DNA from: Bacteroidales bacterium
GTDB taxonomy: Bacteria; Bacteroidota; Bacteroidia; Bacteroidales; UBA932
Length of the DNA: 64,000 nt
Assembly: GCA_016287075.1 (NCBI GenBank)
Contig: JAEEVC010000011.1
Span: 25,936 to 89,935 of the forward strand
Reading direction: 5' to 3'
The stretch's first letter is position 1. Every line of letters begins with the position of its first letter. The notes beneath the pieces were generated by a model. That model made no database searches and was not told where the DNA came from. It was given only the letters and a program-made list of their open reading frames with translations. Shown here in pieces: positions 34,175-42,760 of the stretch. Both the position numbers and the translations under genes were made by a program.

Positions 34175-36040
34175 TTATTCCCATCCGGGATTCTGGACAA
34201 GCGCACCGCCGGTCAGGTCGATCTGCGGCTGCGGAACGGGATAGAGATAGTCCCGGGACTCATCCCAGCGCCGGCAGGCGGGGTCGTTCCGGTAGGCGGT
34301 CATGTAGCCCTTCTGCGGGGCCTGGTCCAGCGGATCGTCCGGATCCACCAGCCAGAGGTCGGACAGTTTCCGCGCGTTCGCCGCGGGAATCTCCGGTCCG
34401 GAGGTCTTGTCCGTCACGTAGAGCTCGAAATCCTTCACGCCGTCGCCGTCCATGTCATACAGGCCGGGACCGGGGACATACACGCCGTAATAGCCCGTCA
34501 CATCGGTGCCGCAGAGGGCGAAAGCGTCGCTGTTCTGCTGCAGGCCTTCCCGCCAGCGGAGGACGTCGTAACGGTGGAACCCCTCGAATATCAGTTCGAT
34601 GATCCTTTCGCGGCGCACCTCGAGGACCAGGGCGCGGTTGCCGCCGGTCATCCGGGAATACGGGTAGCAGCGCTCCATGTACGGATCCGCCGTGACATCG
34701 GCCTGCAGTTTCGGCATGCCGACCCGGGCGCGCAGCCGGTTGACGGACTTGTCGAGGTCCGCCTGGGTCAGGGTGCCGAGCTCCGCCTTCGCCTCGGCGT
34801 AGTTCAGGAGCACCTCCGCATACCGGAAGACGGGCATGTCGCAGACGCCCTTGTTCATGATCGCATTCTCTTCCTTCGCAGCGAACTTGATGGGCTTGTA
34901 TCCCGTGTAGGTCTTATAGAAGGTATTGGGTGTCAGCGTCTTCGCCCCGACGAGCCGGTAGCCCGGGCACATGAATGTCTGGCTGAGGCGGGGATCCCGT
35001 CCGGCCACCTCGTCCAGGAACCACATCTTCTCGTTGCCGGGCTTGTCGGTGAAACGGGTGCCGTCCTTGCACAGGTACATGTTGATGATCTTGCGGGGGA
35101 CGCTGAGGTTGTACTGGTCGTAGTTGTAGGGCAGGCTGTGGGCGAAATTCTTCAGCTCGGAGGTCGTGTTGTCGTAAATCTTCGCAAGGATCACCTCTTC
35201 CGCGACGGCGTCATCCGCGCTGAACAGGGAGCGGTACGGCTCCTGGCCCTGGGACCAGATGTCGTAGCGCCCGCTTTCGATCACCTGAAGAGCCGCATCG
35301 GCCGCCAGTTCGAGGAAATACCGGGCGCTCAGCGAGACCGGTTTCCCGTCGAACTCCGTCGGGTCGTTCTTCGGGGCGAATGCGTCATCGGCATGATAGA
35401 CGCGCCAGGTGCCCTCGAACAGCGCCGCGCGGCTCTTCAGGGCCAGGGCGGTCCACTTGGTGACGCGGGCGACATCCGTCTTCTCCGGCAGGTGCCCGAT
35501 TGCGAAATCCAGGTCCTTCATGATCTGGAGCATCACGTAGCCGCGGGGGTCCCGGGGCCGGCGGAGGTCCTCCTGGTCGGAGGACGAGACGACATGGTCA
35601 TAATACGGGACATCCCCGAAATGCCTGACTTTCAAGAAGTAGCCGAGGGCGCGGAAGAAGCGGGCCTCCGCTTCGTAGTGCAGGCGCACCGCCTCGTCCC
35701 GGCAGTTGCCGGAATTCTCGAGGAACAGGTTGATGCGGCGCATCGTGCCCCAGCCCCAGTAGGTCTCGCCGGTGTTTTCGGACGTCACCAGCCGGGTCCC
35801 GATCATCCAGGGGTTCATGTTGTTGGACACGCAGTCGTCGGAACACCACTGGCAGGAGGAGACCGGCACGGTCAGGTAGTTGTTGTAGCAGCGGTTGAGC
35901 CAGAGCTGGCACTCCGATTCGGAGGTGAAGAAAGCCTCCGGGTTGACATCGTCGATCGGAAGGCGCGTGAGGCCGTCGTTCAGTTTCTCGCAGGAAAGGA
36001 GGACGAGCGCAAGCAGCGCGGTGGAAATGATCTTTTTCAT
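34175..36040 (-). CDS. SusD/RagB-family lipoprotein of the second locus
   Basis: A 621-residue lipoprotein (LLSC, then EKLNDGLTRLPIDDVNPEAFF) with the family's helical body: RFFRALGYFLKVRHFGDVPYYDH and, later, RYAEVLLNYAEAKAELG and RRERIIELIFEGFHRYDVLRW. Many Cys/Trp residues near 55-75 (NRCYNNYL, SSCQWCSDDC) are unusual for the family and could bind metal or form disulfides. It lies 12 bases after susC. The ligand is not identifiable from sequence. Confidence 0.95.
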   Translation of the reverse strand: MKKIISTALLALVLLSCEKLNDGLTRLPIDDVNPEAFFTSESECQLWLNRCYNNYLTVPVSSCQWCSDDCVSNNMNPWMIGTRLVTSENTGETYWGWGTMRRINLFLENSGNCRDEAVRLHYEAEARFFRALGYFLKVRHFGDVPYYDHVVSSSDQEDLRRPRDPRGYVMLQIMKDLDFAIGHLPEKTDVARVTKWTALALKSRAALFEGTWRVYHADDAFAPKNDPTEFDGKPVSLSARYFLELAADAALQVIESGRYDIWSQGQEPYRSLFSADDAVAEEVILAKIYDNTTSELKNFAHSLPYNYDQYNLSVPRKIINMYLCKDGTRFTDKPGNEKMWFLDEVAGRDPRLSQTFMCPGYRLVGAKTLTPNTFYKTYTGYKPIKFAAKEENAIMNKGVCDMPVFRYAEVLLNYAEAKAELGTLTQADLDKSVNRLRARVGMPKLQADVTADPYMERCYPYSRMTGGNRALVLEVRRERIIELIFEGFHRYDVLRWREGLQQNSDAFALCGTDVTGYYGVYVPGPGLYDMDGDGVKDFELYVTDKTSGPEIPAANARKLSDLWLVDPDDPLDQAPQKGYMTAYRNDPACRRWDESRDYLYPVPQPQIDLTGGALVQNPGWE

Positions 36041-36052
36041 ACCTTGGCCAAC

Positions 36053-39000
36053 TTAGAAGGTTATCGTCGCTCCGACCGAGAGCGTGCGGGGATACAGGTA
36101 GCCGACACCGGTGTTGCTCGTCGCGACGCCGGAAGCGTTCGCGAGTTCCGGATCGATCAGGCGCGTGTGCTTCCGGAGCGGCGAGAAATAGAACAGGTTC
36201 TCGCCGCTCACATAGAAGCGAAGTTTTTCAACAGCGATCTTCCTGCTGAGTTTCGCCGGGAGGGCGTAACCCAGGGTCAGGTTCTTCAGGCGCAGGTAGC
36301 CGATGTTCTGCAGGAAGTAGTCATTGGCGGAGCCGAGCCCGGTATAGTAGTCATTGGACGTGTAGGCCGAATAGCCGCGGGGACGCGGGAAATAGGCGTC
36401 CGGATGCTCCGGCGTCCAGACGTTGTCCATGAAACGCTTGTGGATGAACGTGACGCTGGTCGAGGAGTACGGGCCCCAGAACGCGTAGCCGCCGTAGGTG
36501 CCCTTCGGATACCAGTCCTTGTGGCCGATGCCCTGGAAGAAGGCCGAGAAGTCGAAGCCGTTCCAGTCGAAATCGATGCGGAAGGAGTAGTTGAAATGCG
36601 GCTGGGTCGTACCGATGACGGCCAGGTCGCCGTGGTCGTCGAGGGTGTTCCGGCCCTTGGAGATGATCCCGTCCGGTTCCCCGTCCGGACCGCCGATGTC
36701 CAGCAGTTTGAAGTCGCCCGCCTTGGCGCCTTCCCCGTCCACGCAGACACCGCCGCCCGGGTAGTAGTAGCCCGGCTGGTACTGGCGGCTGTCCACCGCC
36801 AGCGTGTATTCCCGGGCCTCCTCGTCGGTAGCGAACAGGCCGCCGGAGCGGAAGCCCCAGATCGTGCCGAGTTCCTCGCCGACATAGTGGCTGTCCAGGG
36901 TGCCGGTGGGGTTGTAATAGCGCGTGAAGAAGGTGCGGCGGTCGCCGAGGAAACCGGTCAGGCCGTAATGGAAACGCTTGCCTCCCAGCATGAAACTGTC
37001 GCGCCAGCTGAGGGAGAACTCCCAGCCGTAGGTGCGGAGGTCGGCGCAGTTTTCCTTCGGTTCCGTCGCGCCGAAGACCTCGGGCAGCGCGACGGAAGCG
37101 GTCAGCATGTCCTTCGTGTCCCGGATGTAATAATCCCCGACGAACTTGAGTTTCTGGTCGAAGAACGACAGGTCGAGGCCCGCGTCATAGGTGTTCACCG
37201 TCTCCCAGGTCAGGCTGTCGGAGACCGGCGCGGAGATGGAGGCGTAGCGGGATTTCGTCTGTCCGTCGAAGGTGTAGTCCTGCGTATTGTCGATGGAGAT
37301 CTTCTCGATGTAGTAGTAGTTCGACACCTGCTGGTTGCCGAGGGAGCCGGCCGAGAAACGGAGCTTGCCTTCCGAGACGGCCGGACGGAGCGCCGCGAAG
37401 AAGGGCTCGTCGCTGAACTTCCAGGCCAGGGAAGCGGACGGGAAAAAGCCCCAGCGGTGCTGCGCCCCGAAACGGGAGGTGCCGTCGTAGCGGGCGCTCG
37501 CCTCGAAGATGTAGCGGCCCTTCCAGTCATAGTTCACCCGGCCGAAGAAGCCGAGGGTCGCATATTCCGAGTTGCTGTTGGAAACAGTATAGGACGCGCG
37601 AGGGAGGCCGTTTTCATCGGCGCTCTGGTCGATCAGGGCGAAGGTGTCATAGCCGTCCACGAGCACCGGGACGCCCTTCACGGTGAAATCCGAGGTGCGG
37701 GAGGCCTCGTACTGGGCGCCTGCGAGGAGTTTCAGGTAATGGCCGCCCCAGTTGTTCTCATACTGGGCGGTGAGGGTCGCGACGTGGACCTCTCGCCAGT
37801 CGCGGTCTTCCTTGTAGGAATTGGTGGTGCCGGACATCTCGTTGATGATGCCGGGCTGGTTGGACCAGAAATACTTGCCCGTGCGGTAGGTATTGTAGGT
37901 ATCGATGCGGCGGAAGTCGTACTGGCCGGTCAGGGTGAATCCGCGGAAAGGCATGAATTCCAGCTTGCCCGTCATCGTCAGGTGGCCGGTATCCTTGCTG
38001 TTGTGGTTCGTCCCGGCGAGGGCCTGGTTCGCGGAGTTGTTCATCATGTTGGTCTTCGCGGCCCCGGCGAGTTCGATCGGGTAGTTCACCAGCGAACCGT
38101 CCGGATTGTACGGGGAGAAGGCGGGGGAACCATAGCGCCAGAGGTTCTCGAAGGTCGATTCCATGTCGGAATTGCCCTGCCAGGCATAGTTCTTCTTGGC
38201 ATAGGAGAGGTTGTTCGAGAAGCGGATGAAGCGGTTGACCTGGGCCGTGACCTTGCTGCGGACCGAATAGCTGCGGAACTTGTCGCTGAGGCTGCCCTTC
38301 AGCAGGCCGGTTTCGTTGTAGTAGCGGCCGCCGACATAGTAGCGGATGCCGCCGGAGCCGCCGGAAACGGAGAAATCATGCTCGGAAACGGGCCGGTTCG
38401 TATTGTAGAAGTAATTGAACCAGTCGAAGTTGCCGTAATAGTGATAGTAGCCGTCCGTACCCGCTTCCACCCAGGGACGGGCGGGGTTCTCCACCACGTC
38501 GTTCCGGCGCTCGAAGAGCTTCAGCAGTTCGCCGTTGGCCACCGTGTAGTCGTATTCGTTCAGGCGGGAGCTGTGGAAGGAATGCTGCTGGAAATAGTTG
38601 ATGATGGAGATGTGGTCATAGCCCGTGGTGATCAAGTCCATGTCCGTGGTCGGCTGGATCCAGCCCTGGCGGAAACCGTAGGTGACGCGGGACTTGCCCG
38701 TCGAACCCTGCTTCGTCGTCACGAGGACGACGCCCGCGGAAGCCTTCGCGCCGTAGATGGCGCAGGTCGAGGCATCCTTGAGGATCGAGACGGATTCGAT
38801 GTCGTTGGGGTTGAGCATGGCGAGGCTGCCTTCGACCCCGTCGATCAGCACGAGCGGGCTGCCGCCGTTGACGGAAAGCGTGCCGCGGATGTTGATGGAG
38901 GCGGAGCTGTTGGCGCTGCCGTTGCTCGTGGTGATGTACACGGAAGGGTCCGCGCCTTGGAGGGCATTGGCCGCGGAGACGACGGGGCGCTGGTTGAGCG

Positions 39001-39385
39001 TCGCGCCGTCGACGATGCCGACGGAACCCGACAGCGTGCTTTTCTTCTGGGTGCCGAAGCCGACGACAACCACCTCGTCGAGGATGTTTTTCGAATCGTC
39101 GAGGACGATGTCGTAAGGAACGGCCTCGTTGCCGGTCAGGTCGATTTCCGTATCGGCGTATCCGATGTAGGAAACGATGATGCGGGCCGGGAAGCGGACG
39201 CCGCGGATTTCATACCGGCCGTCGGTGTCCGCGATGAATCCGGTCTCCGTGCCGGCGACCTTGATGGCCGCCCCCGGAAGCGGGTCTCCGCCCGCGTCGG
39301 AAATCTTTCCGTGCAGGGTCCGCTGCGCCTCCGCCGGCAGAAGGAAAGCCGGCCAGAGCAGCAAGAACAGGATGAGTTTTTTCAT
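36053..39385 (-). CDS. SusC/RagA-family TonB-dependent transporter of the second locus
   Basis: The 1,110-residue product has a signal peptide (LLPAEAQ), the regulatory domain (about 22-100, GKISDAGGDPLPGAAIKVAG), a plug with DEVVVVGFGTQKKSTLSGSV and the SPLVLIDGVEG hallmark, and a barrel ending VGATITF. It is the first gene of the operon and has its own promoter (-7 at 39421, TTGC 19 bases upstream). This is the more usual susC-first order, unlike the pectin locus. Confidence 0.96.
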   Translation of the reverse strand: MKKLILFLLLWPAFLLPAEAQRTLHGKISDAGGDPLPGAAIKVAGTETGFIADTDGRYEIRGVRFPARIIVSYIGYADTEIDLTGNEAVPYDIVLDDSKNILDEVVVVGFGTQKKSTLSGSVGIVDGATLNQRPVVSAANALQGADPSVYITTSNGSANSSASINIRGTLSVNGGSPLVLIDGVEGSLAMLNPNDIESVSILKDASTCAIYGAKASAGVVLVTTKQGSTGKSRVTYGFRQGWIQPTTDMDLITTGYDHISIINYFQQHSFHSSRLNEYDYTVANGELLKLFERRNDVVENPARPWVEAGTDGYYHYYGNFDWFNYFYNTNRPVSEHDFSVSGGSGGIRYYVGGRYYNETGLLKGSLSDKFRSYSVRSKVTAQVNRFIRFSNNLSYAKKNYAWQGNSDMESTFENLWRYGSPAFSPYNPDGSLVNYPIELAGAAKTNMMNNSANQALAGTNHNSKDTGHLTMTGKLEFMPFRGFTLTGQYDFRRIDTYNTYRTGKYFWSNQPGIINEMSGTTNSYKEDRDWREVHVATLTAQYENNWGGHYLKLLAGAQYEASRTSDFTVKGVPVLVDGYDTFALIDQSADENGLPRASYTVSNSNSEYATLGFFGRVNYDWKGRYIFEASARYDGTSRFGAQHRWGFFPSASLAWKFSDEPFFAALRPAVSEGKLRFSAGSLGNQQVSNYYYIEKISIDNTQDYTFDGQTKSRYASISAPVSDSLTWETVNTYDAGLDLSFFDQKLKFVGDYYIRDTKDMLTASVALPEVFGATEPKENCADLRTYGWEFSLSWRDSFMLGGKRFHYGLTGFLGDRRTFFTRYYNPTGTLDSHYVGEELGTIWGFRSGGLFATDEEAREYTLAVDSRQYQPGYYYPGGGVCVDGEGAKAGDFKLLDIGGPDGEPDGIISKGRNTLDDHGDLAVIGTTQPHFNYSFRIDFDWNGFDFSAFFQGIGHKDWYPKGTYGGYAFWGPYSSTSVTFIHKRFMDNVWTPEHPDAYFPRPRGYSAYTSNDYYTGLGSANDYFLQNIGYLRLKNLTLGYALPAKLSRKIAVEKLRFYVSGENLFYFSPLRKHTRLIDPELANASGVATSNTGVGYLYPRTLSVGATITF

Positions 39386-39420
39386 ATTGCGTACGTATGT
39401 ATTTTTTCTTTAAGGACAGG

Positions 39421-39428
39421 CAAAAATA
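39421..39428 (-). promoter_or_regulatory. -7 element TATTTTTG of the second SusCD operon
   Basis: TAnnTTTG match 36 bases before susC, with TTGC 19 bases upstream at 39448-39451, close to the Bacteroides promoter consensus. Confidence 0.65.
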
Positions 39429-39486
39429 CGGATAAGCCGATGCCTTCGCAAGACGGCCCCGGCATTATCAAAGTATCAATCAAAGA

Positions 39487-39550
39487 TTTCAAACAGTATC
39501 GCATTGATAATCAATCATGAGTTTCAAATGCTTTTAAGATTGTTTTCAAA
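39487..39550. promoter_or_regulatory. TTTCAAA repeats and a palindrome in the divergent regulatory gap
   Basis: TTTCAAA occurs at 39487, 39522 and 39544, and ATTGATAATCAAT (39503-39515) is a perfect palindrome. They lie between the susC promoter and the DUF6377-type gene promoter, so they may be regulator binding sites; spacing is irregular (35 and 22 bases). Confidence 0.4.
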
Positions 39551-39562
39551 ACCGTTTTATCG

Positions 39563-39570
39563 TATCTTTG
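39563..39570 (+). promoter_or_regulatory. -7 element TATCTTTG of the DUF6377-type gene
   Basis: Exact TAnnTTTG match with TTG 20 bases upstream (39540-39542). It lies 21 bases before the ATG at 39592. Confidence 0.65.
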
Positions 39571-39591
39571 CACCGATAAACCGACCGTACC

Positions 39592-41169
39592 GTGAAAAAC
39601 AAGGAAAAAGGACGGGCTGTTTCCATCGCCCTGCTCATACTACTCCTCTGCGCCTCCTGCGGGAAATCCCCGCTGACACGCAAATTCGAAGAACTGGACG
39701 GCGTCCTGTCGCGCCAGAAGGAATACACGGCCGCCTTTGAAGCCGGGGCGGCGCCGCTGCGCGACAGCCTCCGGGCGGCACAGGATGATTCCACCCGCTG
39801 GGCGGCGGCCTACGGCATCTATTCCATTTACAAGAATACGCAGATGGACTCCGCCCTCGTTTACCTCCGGATGATGCATATCCTCTCGGAAGGGAAGGCG
39901 CATGAACAGTTTCTCAGCGGGATCGAGGAGGCTTCGGTCAACATTTCAGCACGGAACTATCCGGCCGTCCGGTCTTTCCTTGCGGGCATCGATACCTCCC
40001 GGCTCGAAAGCGGGGAACTGAACCGGTATTACGAGACCGTCCTGCTCCTCTACGCCACGGAAGCCCACGATGAGACCCTCCCGCAGGAGCAACGGGAAAA
40101 AAGCATCCGCCAGCGTTTTGAAACCCGGAGCCGGTATATCGCCACCCCGGTCGGAGACCCGTTCGAAGCCGTCCGCCGCCCCGCCATCCAGATGTATGAG
40201 GACGGGAATCCGGAGGAAGCCATTCCCATCCTCACCGGCCTCGTGGAAAACGCTCCGCCCGGCCTGAAGGCCCACGCCTGCTATTCGCTCGCGAAAGCAT
40301 ATGAGGCCGCCGGGCTGCGCGGGGAGACCGAATACTGGTTCGCCCAGGGGGCCATTGAAAACATCGTCAGGCCGTCTGGGGAACACCTCTCGCTGTATGA
40401 ACTGTCCATGATGCTGTTCGGGGAACACCAACTCGGCCGCGCCCTCGCCTACAGCCAGGCCGTCCTGGAACACGAACTGGAGAGCCACTACAATACCTGG
40501 ATCATCAATTCCGCCAGTTCCCAGCTCGGCATCGTCCAAGCCGCCCTGTACCGGGAAAAGCGGCAGAAGCGGATCACCCTCGGCATCATCCTCCTGCTCA
40601 GCATCCTTTCCCTGACCATCCTCGCCTTCGGGTACAAGACCTTCCGCCAGGCGCGCCAGATCCGGGAAACCAACGCGGAGATCCGCCTGATGAACCGCCG
40701 CCTGGAGGAGGCAGGCAAAATCAAGGAAGGGTATGTTTTCCGCTATATCATGCTGTCATCCAAGTATTTGCGGATGATCGAGGACTATCGGCACAGTCTC
40801 CGCGTGACCCTGAAGGAAGAGGGGGTGGACGCCCTGAAGAAGAAACTCCGCCAGACGGAGATCGAAAACCTCAACCCCAAGCAGTTCTATGCCGTCTTCG
40901 ACGAAACTTTCCTCGGGATCTTCCCCGATTTCGTCACCCATGTCAATGCCCTTCTGCGGGAAGAGGCCCGCTTCCAGGTAAAGGAAGGGAACGAACTGCC
41001 GACCGGTCTCCGCATCCTCGCGGTCATCAAGCTCGGCATCACCGACAGCGGCAGGATCGCCGCGTTCCTCGACTGCGCGACGAGTTCCGTCTATACCCAC
41101 CGCAGCCGCCTCCGCCACGCCGCCGTCTGTCCGGCCGAGGACTTCGAGCGCCTCGTCTCCGAGGCCTGA
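39592..41169 (+). CDS. Membrane-anchored regulator, DUF6377 type
   Basis: This 525-residue protein has a lipoprotein-like signal (LLLCASC, Cys23), a helical TPR-like sensor region (about 30-325), one transmembrane helix (about 328-347, GIILLLSILSLTILAFGY), a coiled-coil segment (about 350-375) and a cytoplasmic domain ending in a LuxR-like helix-turn-helix (about 485-512, RIAAFLDCATSSVYTHRSRL). This is the layout of DUF6377 proteins, which are thought to sense in the periplasm and control a neighbouring SusCD locus. It is divergent from susC, which supports that role here. It ends 6 bases before the convergent phosphatase gene. No kinase domain is present. Confidence 0.78.
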   Translation: MKNKEKGRAVSIALLILLLCASCGKSPLTRKFEELDGVLSRQKEYTAAFEAGAAPLRDSLRAAQDDSTRWAAAYGIYSIYKNTQMDSALVYLRMMHILSEGKAHEQFLSGIEEASVNISARNYPAVRSFLAGIDTSRLESGELNRYYETVLLLYATEAHDETLPQEQREKSIRQRFETRSRYIATPVGDPFEAVRRPAIQMYEDGNPEEAIPILTGLVENAPPGLKAHACYSLAKAYEAAGLRGETEYWFAQGAIENIVRPSGEHLSLYELSMMLFGEHQLGRALAYSQAVLEHELESHYNTWIINSASSQLGIVQAALYREKRQKRITLGIILLLSILSLTILAFGYKTFRQARQIRETNAEIRLMNRRLEEAGKIKEGYVFRYIMLSSKYLRMIEDYRHSLRVTLKEEGVDALKKKLRQTEIENLNPKQFYAVFDETFLGIFPDFVTHVNALLREEARFQVKEGNELPTGLRILAVIKLGITDSGRIAAFLDCATSSVYTHRSRLRHAAVCPAEDFERLVSEA

Positions 41170-41175
41170 CGGGTC

Positions 41176-42501
41176 CTATTTCCGATAGAGGGCGAACTGC
41201 CCGGCCAGGTACTCCTTCATGGCCTTCCAATCGAAGAAAGGGCCTTTGAGGGCCGCGCAGCAGCATCCGTCCGGGGATGCGGCCCCGTCACCAATGGTCG
41301 AGACCTCCTCCCCGTTGACCAGGACCTGGACCAGGACGGGGCGGGAGTCCGCCGGCGAGACGGGACGGAAAAAGACCAGCTGCAGGTTGGCGGACATCGG
41401 GGAGCGGAAGGTCTGGAAAGATTCCGCCACATCGTCCGTCCGGTCCGGGAAGACGCCGAAACCGCCCATCTTCGCGATCATCAGCAGGGTCAGGAACACA
41501 TGGTCGTGGCCGAAACGGAGGTCGGCGCCGCGTTCGCCGGCGGTGAGCCGCTCATCCGCCCGGGCGATGATGTCGTCATAGACCTGGCAGCAGGAGGCAA
41601 GGTATTCATAATACTCCCGGTAGCGGAGGTAATTGTCCGCCTCCCACATCCTGATCCACTCTTCCGGCGGAAAGACCCCGGAGAGGTCCATGGCGACCGA
41701 CGCGTCGAGGCTCTGCATCCCGGCGACCAGCATATAAAGGTAGTCCATCATCTGCCAGGGGGTGAAGCGCCCGAGCGCCTTGTCCGGGTCCTTGAACAGC
41801 CGGCCGAGGACGCCCCGCCAGTCCACCGTGCGGAGCATGAAATCCTCCGGGGTCTCCTGGGTCGGGCAGGGCGGCGCGATGCTTTCCGGGGCAAAGGGAT
41901 TGCTCATGTTCGGACGGGTCGCCCGGGTGTCCATGACGCTCTGGTGCTCATAGATGTCGAGGTCTGGACGCAACTGCCCGAGTTTCAGGCAGAACGAGGT
42001 CATGCTCATGGCCGATCGGAAAGAGGCCGACACACAGGCTTCGACGCGGGCCCCCTCCGGAAATGCTGTCGGGAAGGAGCGGTACATCACGTCCGCGATC
42101 CCCCGCTGCTGGTCCCAGCCCTTCCGGGTCAGGTCGCCGACACGGTACTGCGCCTCGGCATAGAACGGCACGAAGACGGAACGGACCTGCTCGCCGTACG
42201 GCGTCAGGTTGTCCTCCGCCGCCGCTTTCGCCAGCGCCTCGTTCACGACGGTATATGTCTTGGCGGTATAGGCATAGCGGGAGCCGTGCCGGCCGTAATG
42301 GCTGATGTAAACGGCCTCATAGCCGGCGGGAGCCGGGGAAGGCGCCGGGACATCGAACGGATAGATGACATCCGGTCCGCAAGCCAGGACCGGGTCCTGC
42401 CGGACATGGTCCCGGACATCCGTCCACTGGGCGGAGCAAGGCAGGACAAATGCGATGAAGGCCGTGAGGATGAGCGCGTTGCGCAGGATACTTCTGTTCA
42501 T
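41176..42501 (-). CDS. Histidine acid phosphatase (phytase/MINPP-like), secreted
   Basis: The 441-residue product has a Sec signal peptide (VLPCSAQ) and the branch 2 histidine phosphatase motif HYGRHGSRYAY (about 69-79), which supplies the phosphohistidine. The proton donor motif is probably GHDHVFL near 330. Members remove phosphates from inositol phosphates or other small phosphoesters in the periplasm. The lipobox is absent; the Cys in VLPCSAQ is not well placed for lipidation but cannot be excluded. It has its own promoter and is not in the SusCD operon, but lies next to the operon's regulator gene. An inositol phosphate substrate is only one possibility. Confidence 0.85.
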   Translation of the reverse strand: MNRSILRNALILTAFIAFVLPCSAQWTDVRDHVRQDPVLACGPDVIYPFDVPAPSPAPAGYEAVYISHYGRHGSRYAYTAKTYTVVNEALAKAAAEDNLTPYGEQVRSVFVPFYAEAQYRVGDLTRKGWDQQRGIADVMYRSFPTAFPEGARVEACVSASFRSAMSMTSFCLKLGQLRPDLDIYEHQSVMDTRATRPNMSNPFAPESIAPPCPTQETPEDFMLRTVDWRGVLGRLFKDPDKALGRFTPWQMMDYLYMLVAGMQSLDASVAMDLSGVFPPEEWIRMWEADNYLRYREYYEYLASCCQVYDDIIARADERLTAGERGADLRFGHDHVFLTLLMIAKMGGFGVFPDRTDDVAESFQTFRSPMSANLQLVFFRPVSPADSRPVLVQVLVNGEEVSTIGDGAASPDGCCCAALKGPFFDWKAMKEYLAGQFALYRK

Positions 42502-42520
42502 GTATTCGCTGGGTTTTGTG

Positions 42521-42528
42521 CAAAATTA
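42521..42528 (-). promoter_or_regulatory. -7 element TAATTTTG of the histidine phosphatase gene
   Basis: TAnnTTTG match 19 bases before the start codon. Confidence 0.55.
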
Positions 42529-42616
42529 CGAAAAACTCCGGAAACCGCCAGCCCGCCGGCCATGGGATTACAATCTGAAATTAAAATAATTTAATTTCTT
42601 GAAATCTGTAAAAAGA

Positions 42617-42647
42617 TTTGGTTTTCCATTTTTAATCCGTATCTTTG
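42617..42647 (+). promoter_or_regulatory. Bacteroidetes-type promoter of a candidate small RNA
   Basis: TTTG (42617-42620) and TATCTTTG (42640-42647) are separated by 19 bases, the best two-box promoter in the window. No plus-strand gene follows; the next feature is the terminator at 42702. Confidence 0.7.
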
Positions 42648-42653
42648 CCCTGG

Positions 42654-42738
42654 ACACTGAATAACCATCCGTGTCTATTTGTTAAGTTCGTTTTATACAC
42701 CGGCCGGCGCTCTTGGGGAGGAGCGCCGGCCATTTTTT
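42654..42738 (+). ncRNA. Candidate intergenic small RNA, about 85 nt
   Basis: The promoter ending at 42647 predicts a start near 42654, and a strong intrinsic terminator ends near 42738. The ~48 bases before the hairpin (ACTGAATAACC...TTTTATACAC) are AT-rich, contain no ATG and encode no plausible peptide. The RNA would be independent of the flanking minus-strand genes. It matches no RNA family I can recognise. Confidence 0.55.
42702..42738 (+). terminator. Intrinsic terminator
   Basis: GGCCGGCGCTC pairs perfectly with GAGCGCCGGCC around an 8-base loop and is followed by ATTTTTTC on the plus strand. On the minus strand the hairpin is not followed by a T-run, so it mainly stops plus-strand transcription. 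It may also slow transcription of the operon that ends at 42761. Confidence 0.8.
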
Positions 42739-42760
42739 CACTGCTGCTGAAGCGGTTGTG

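Noticed and set aside
26477..39520. Three further long antisense frames (26477-30034, 30268-34140, 34142-39520)
   Set aside because: Same codon-bias artefact opposite well-recognised genes of the second SusCD operon.
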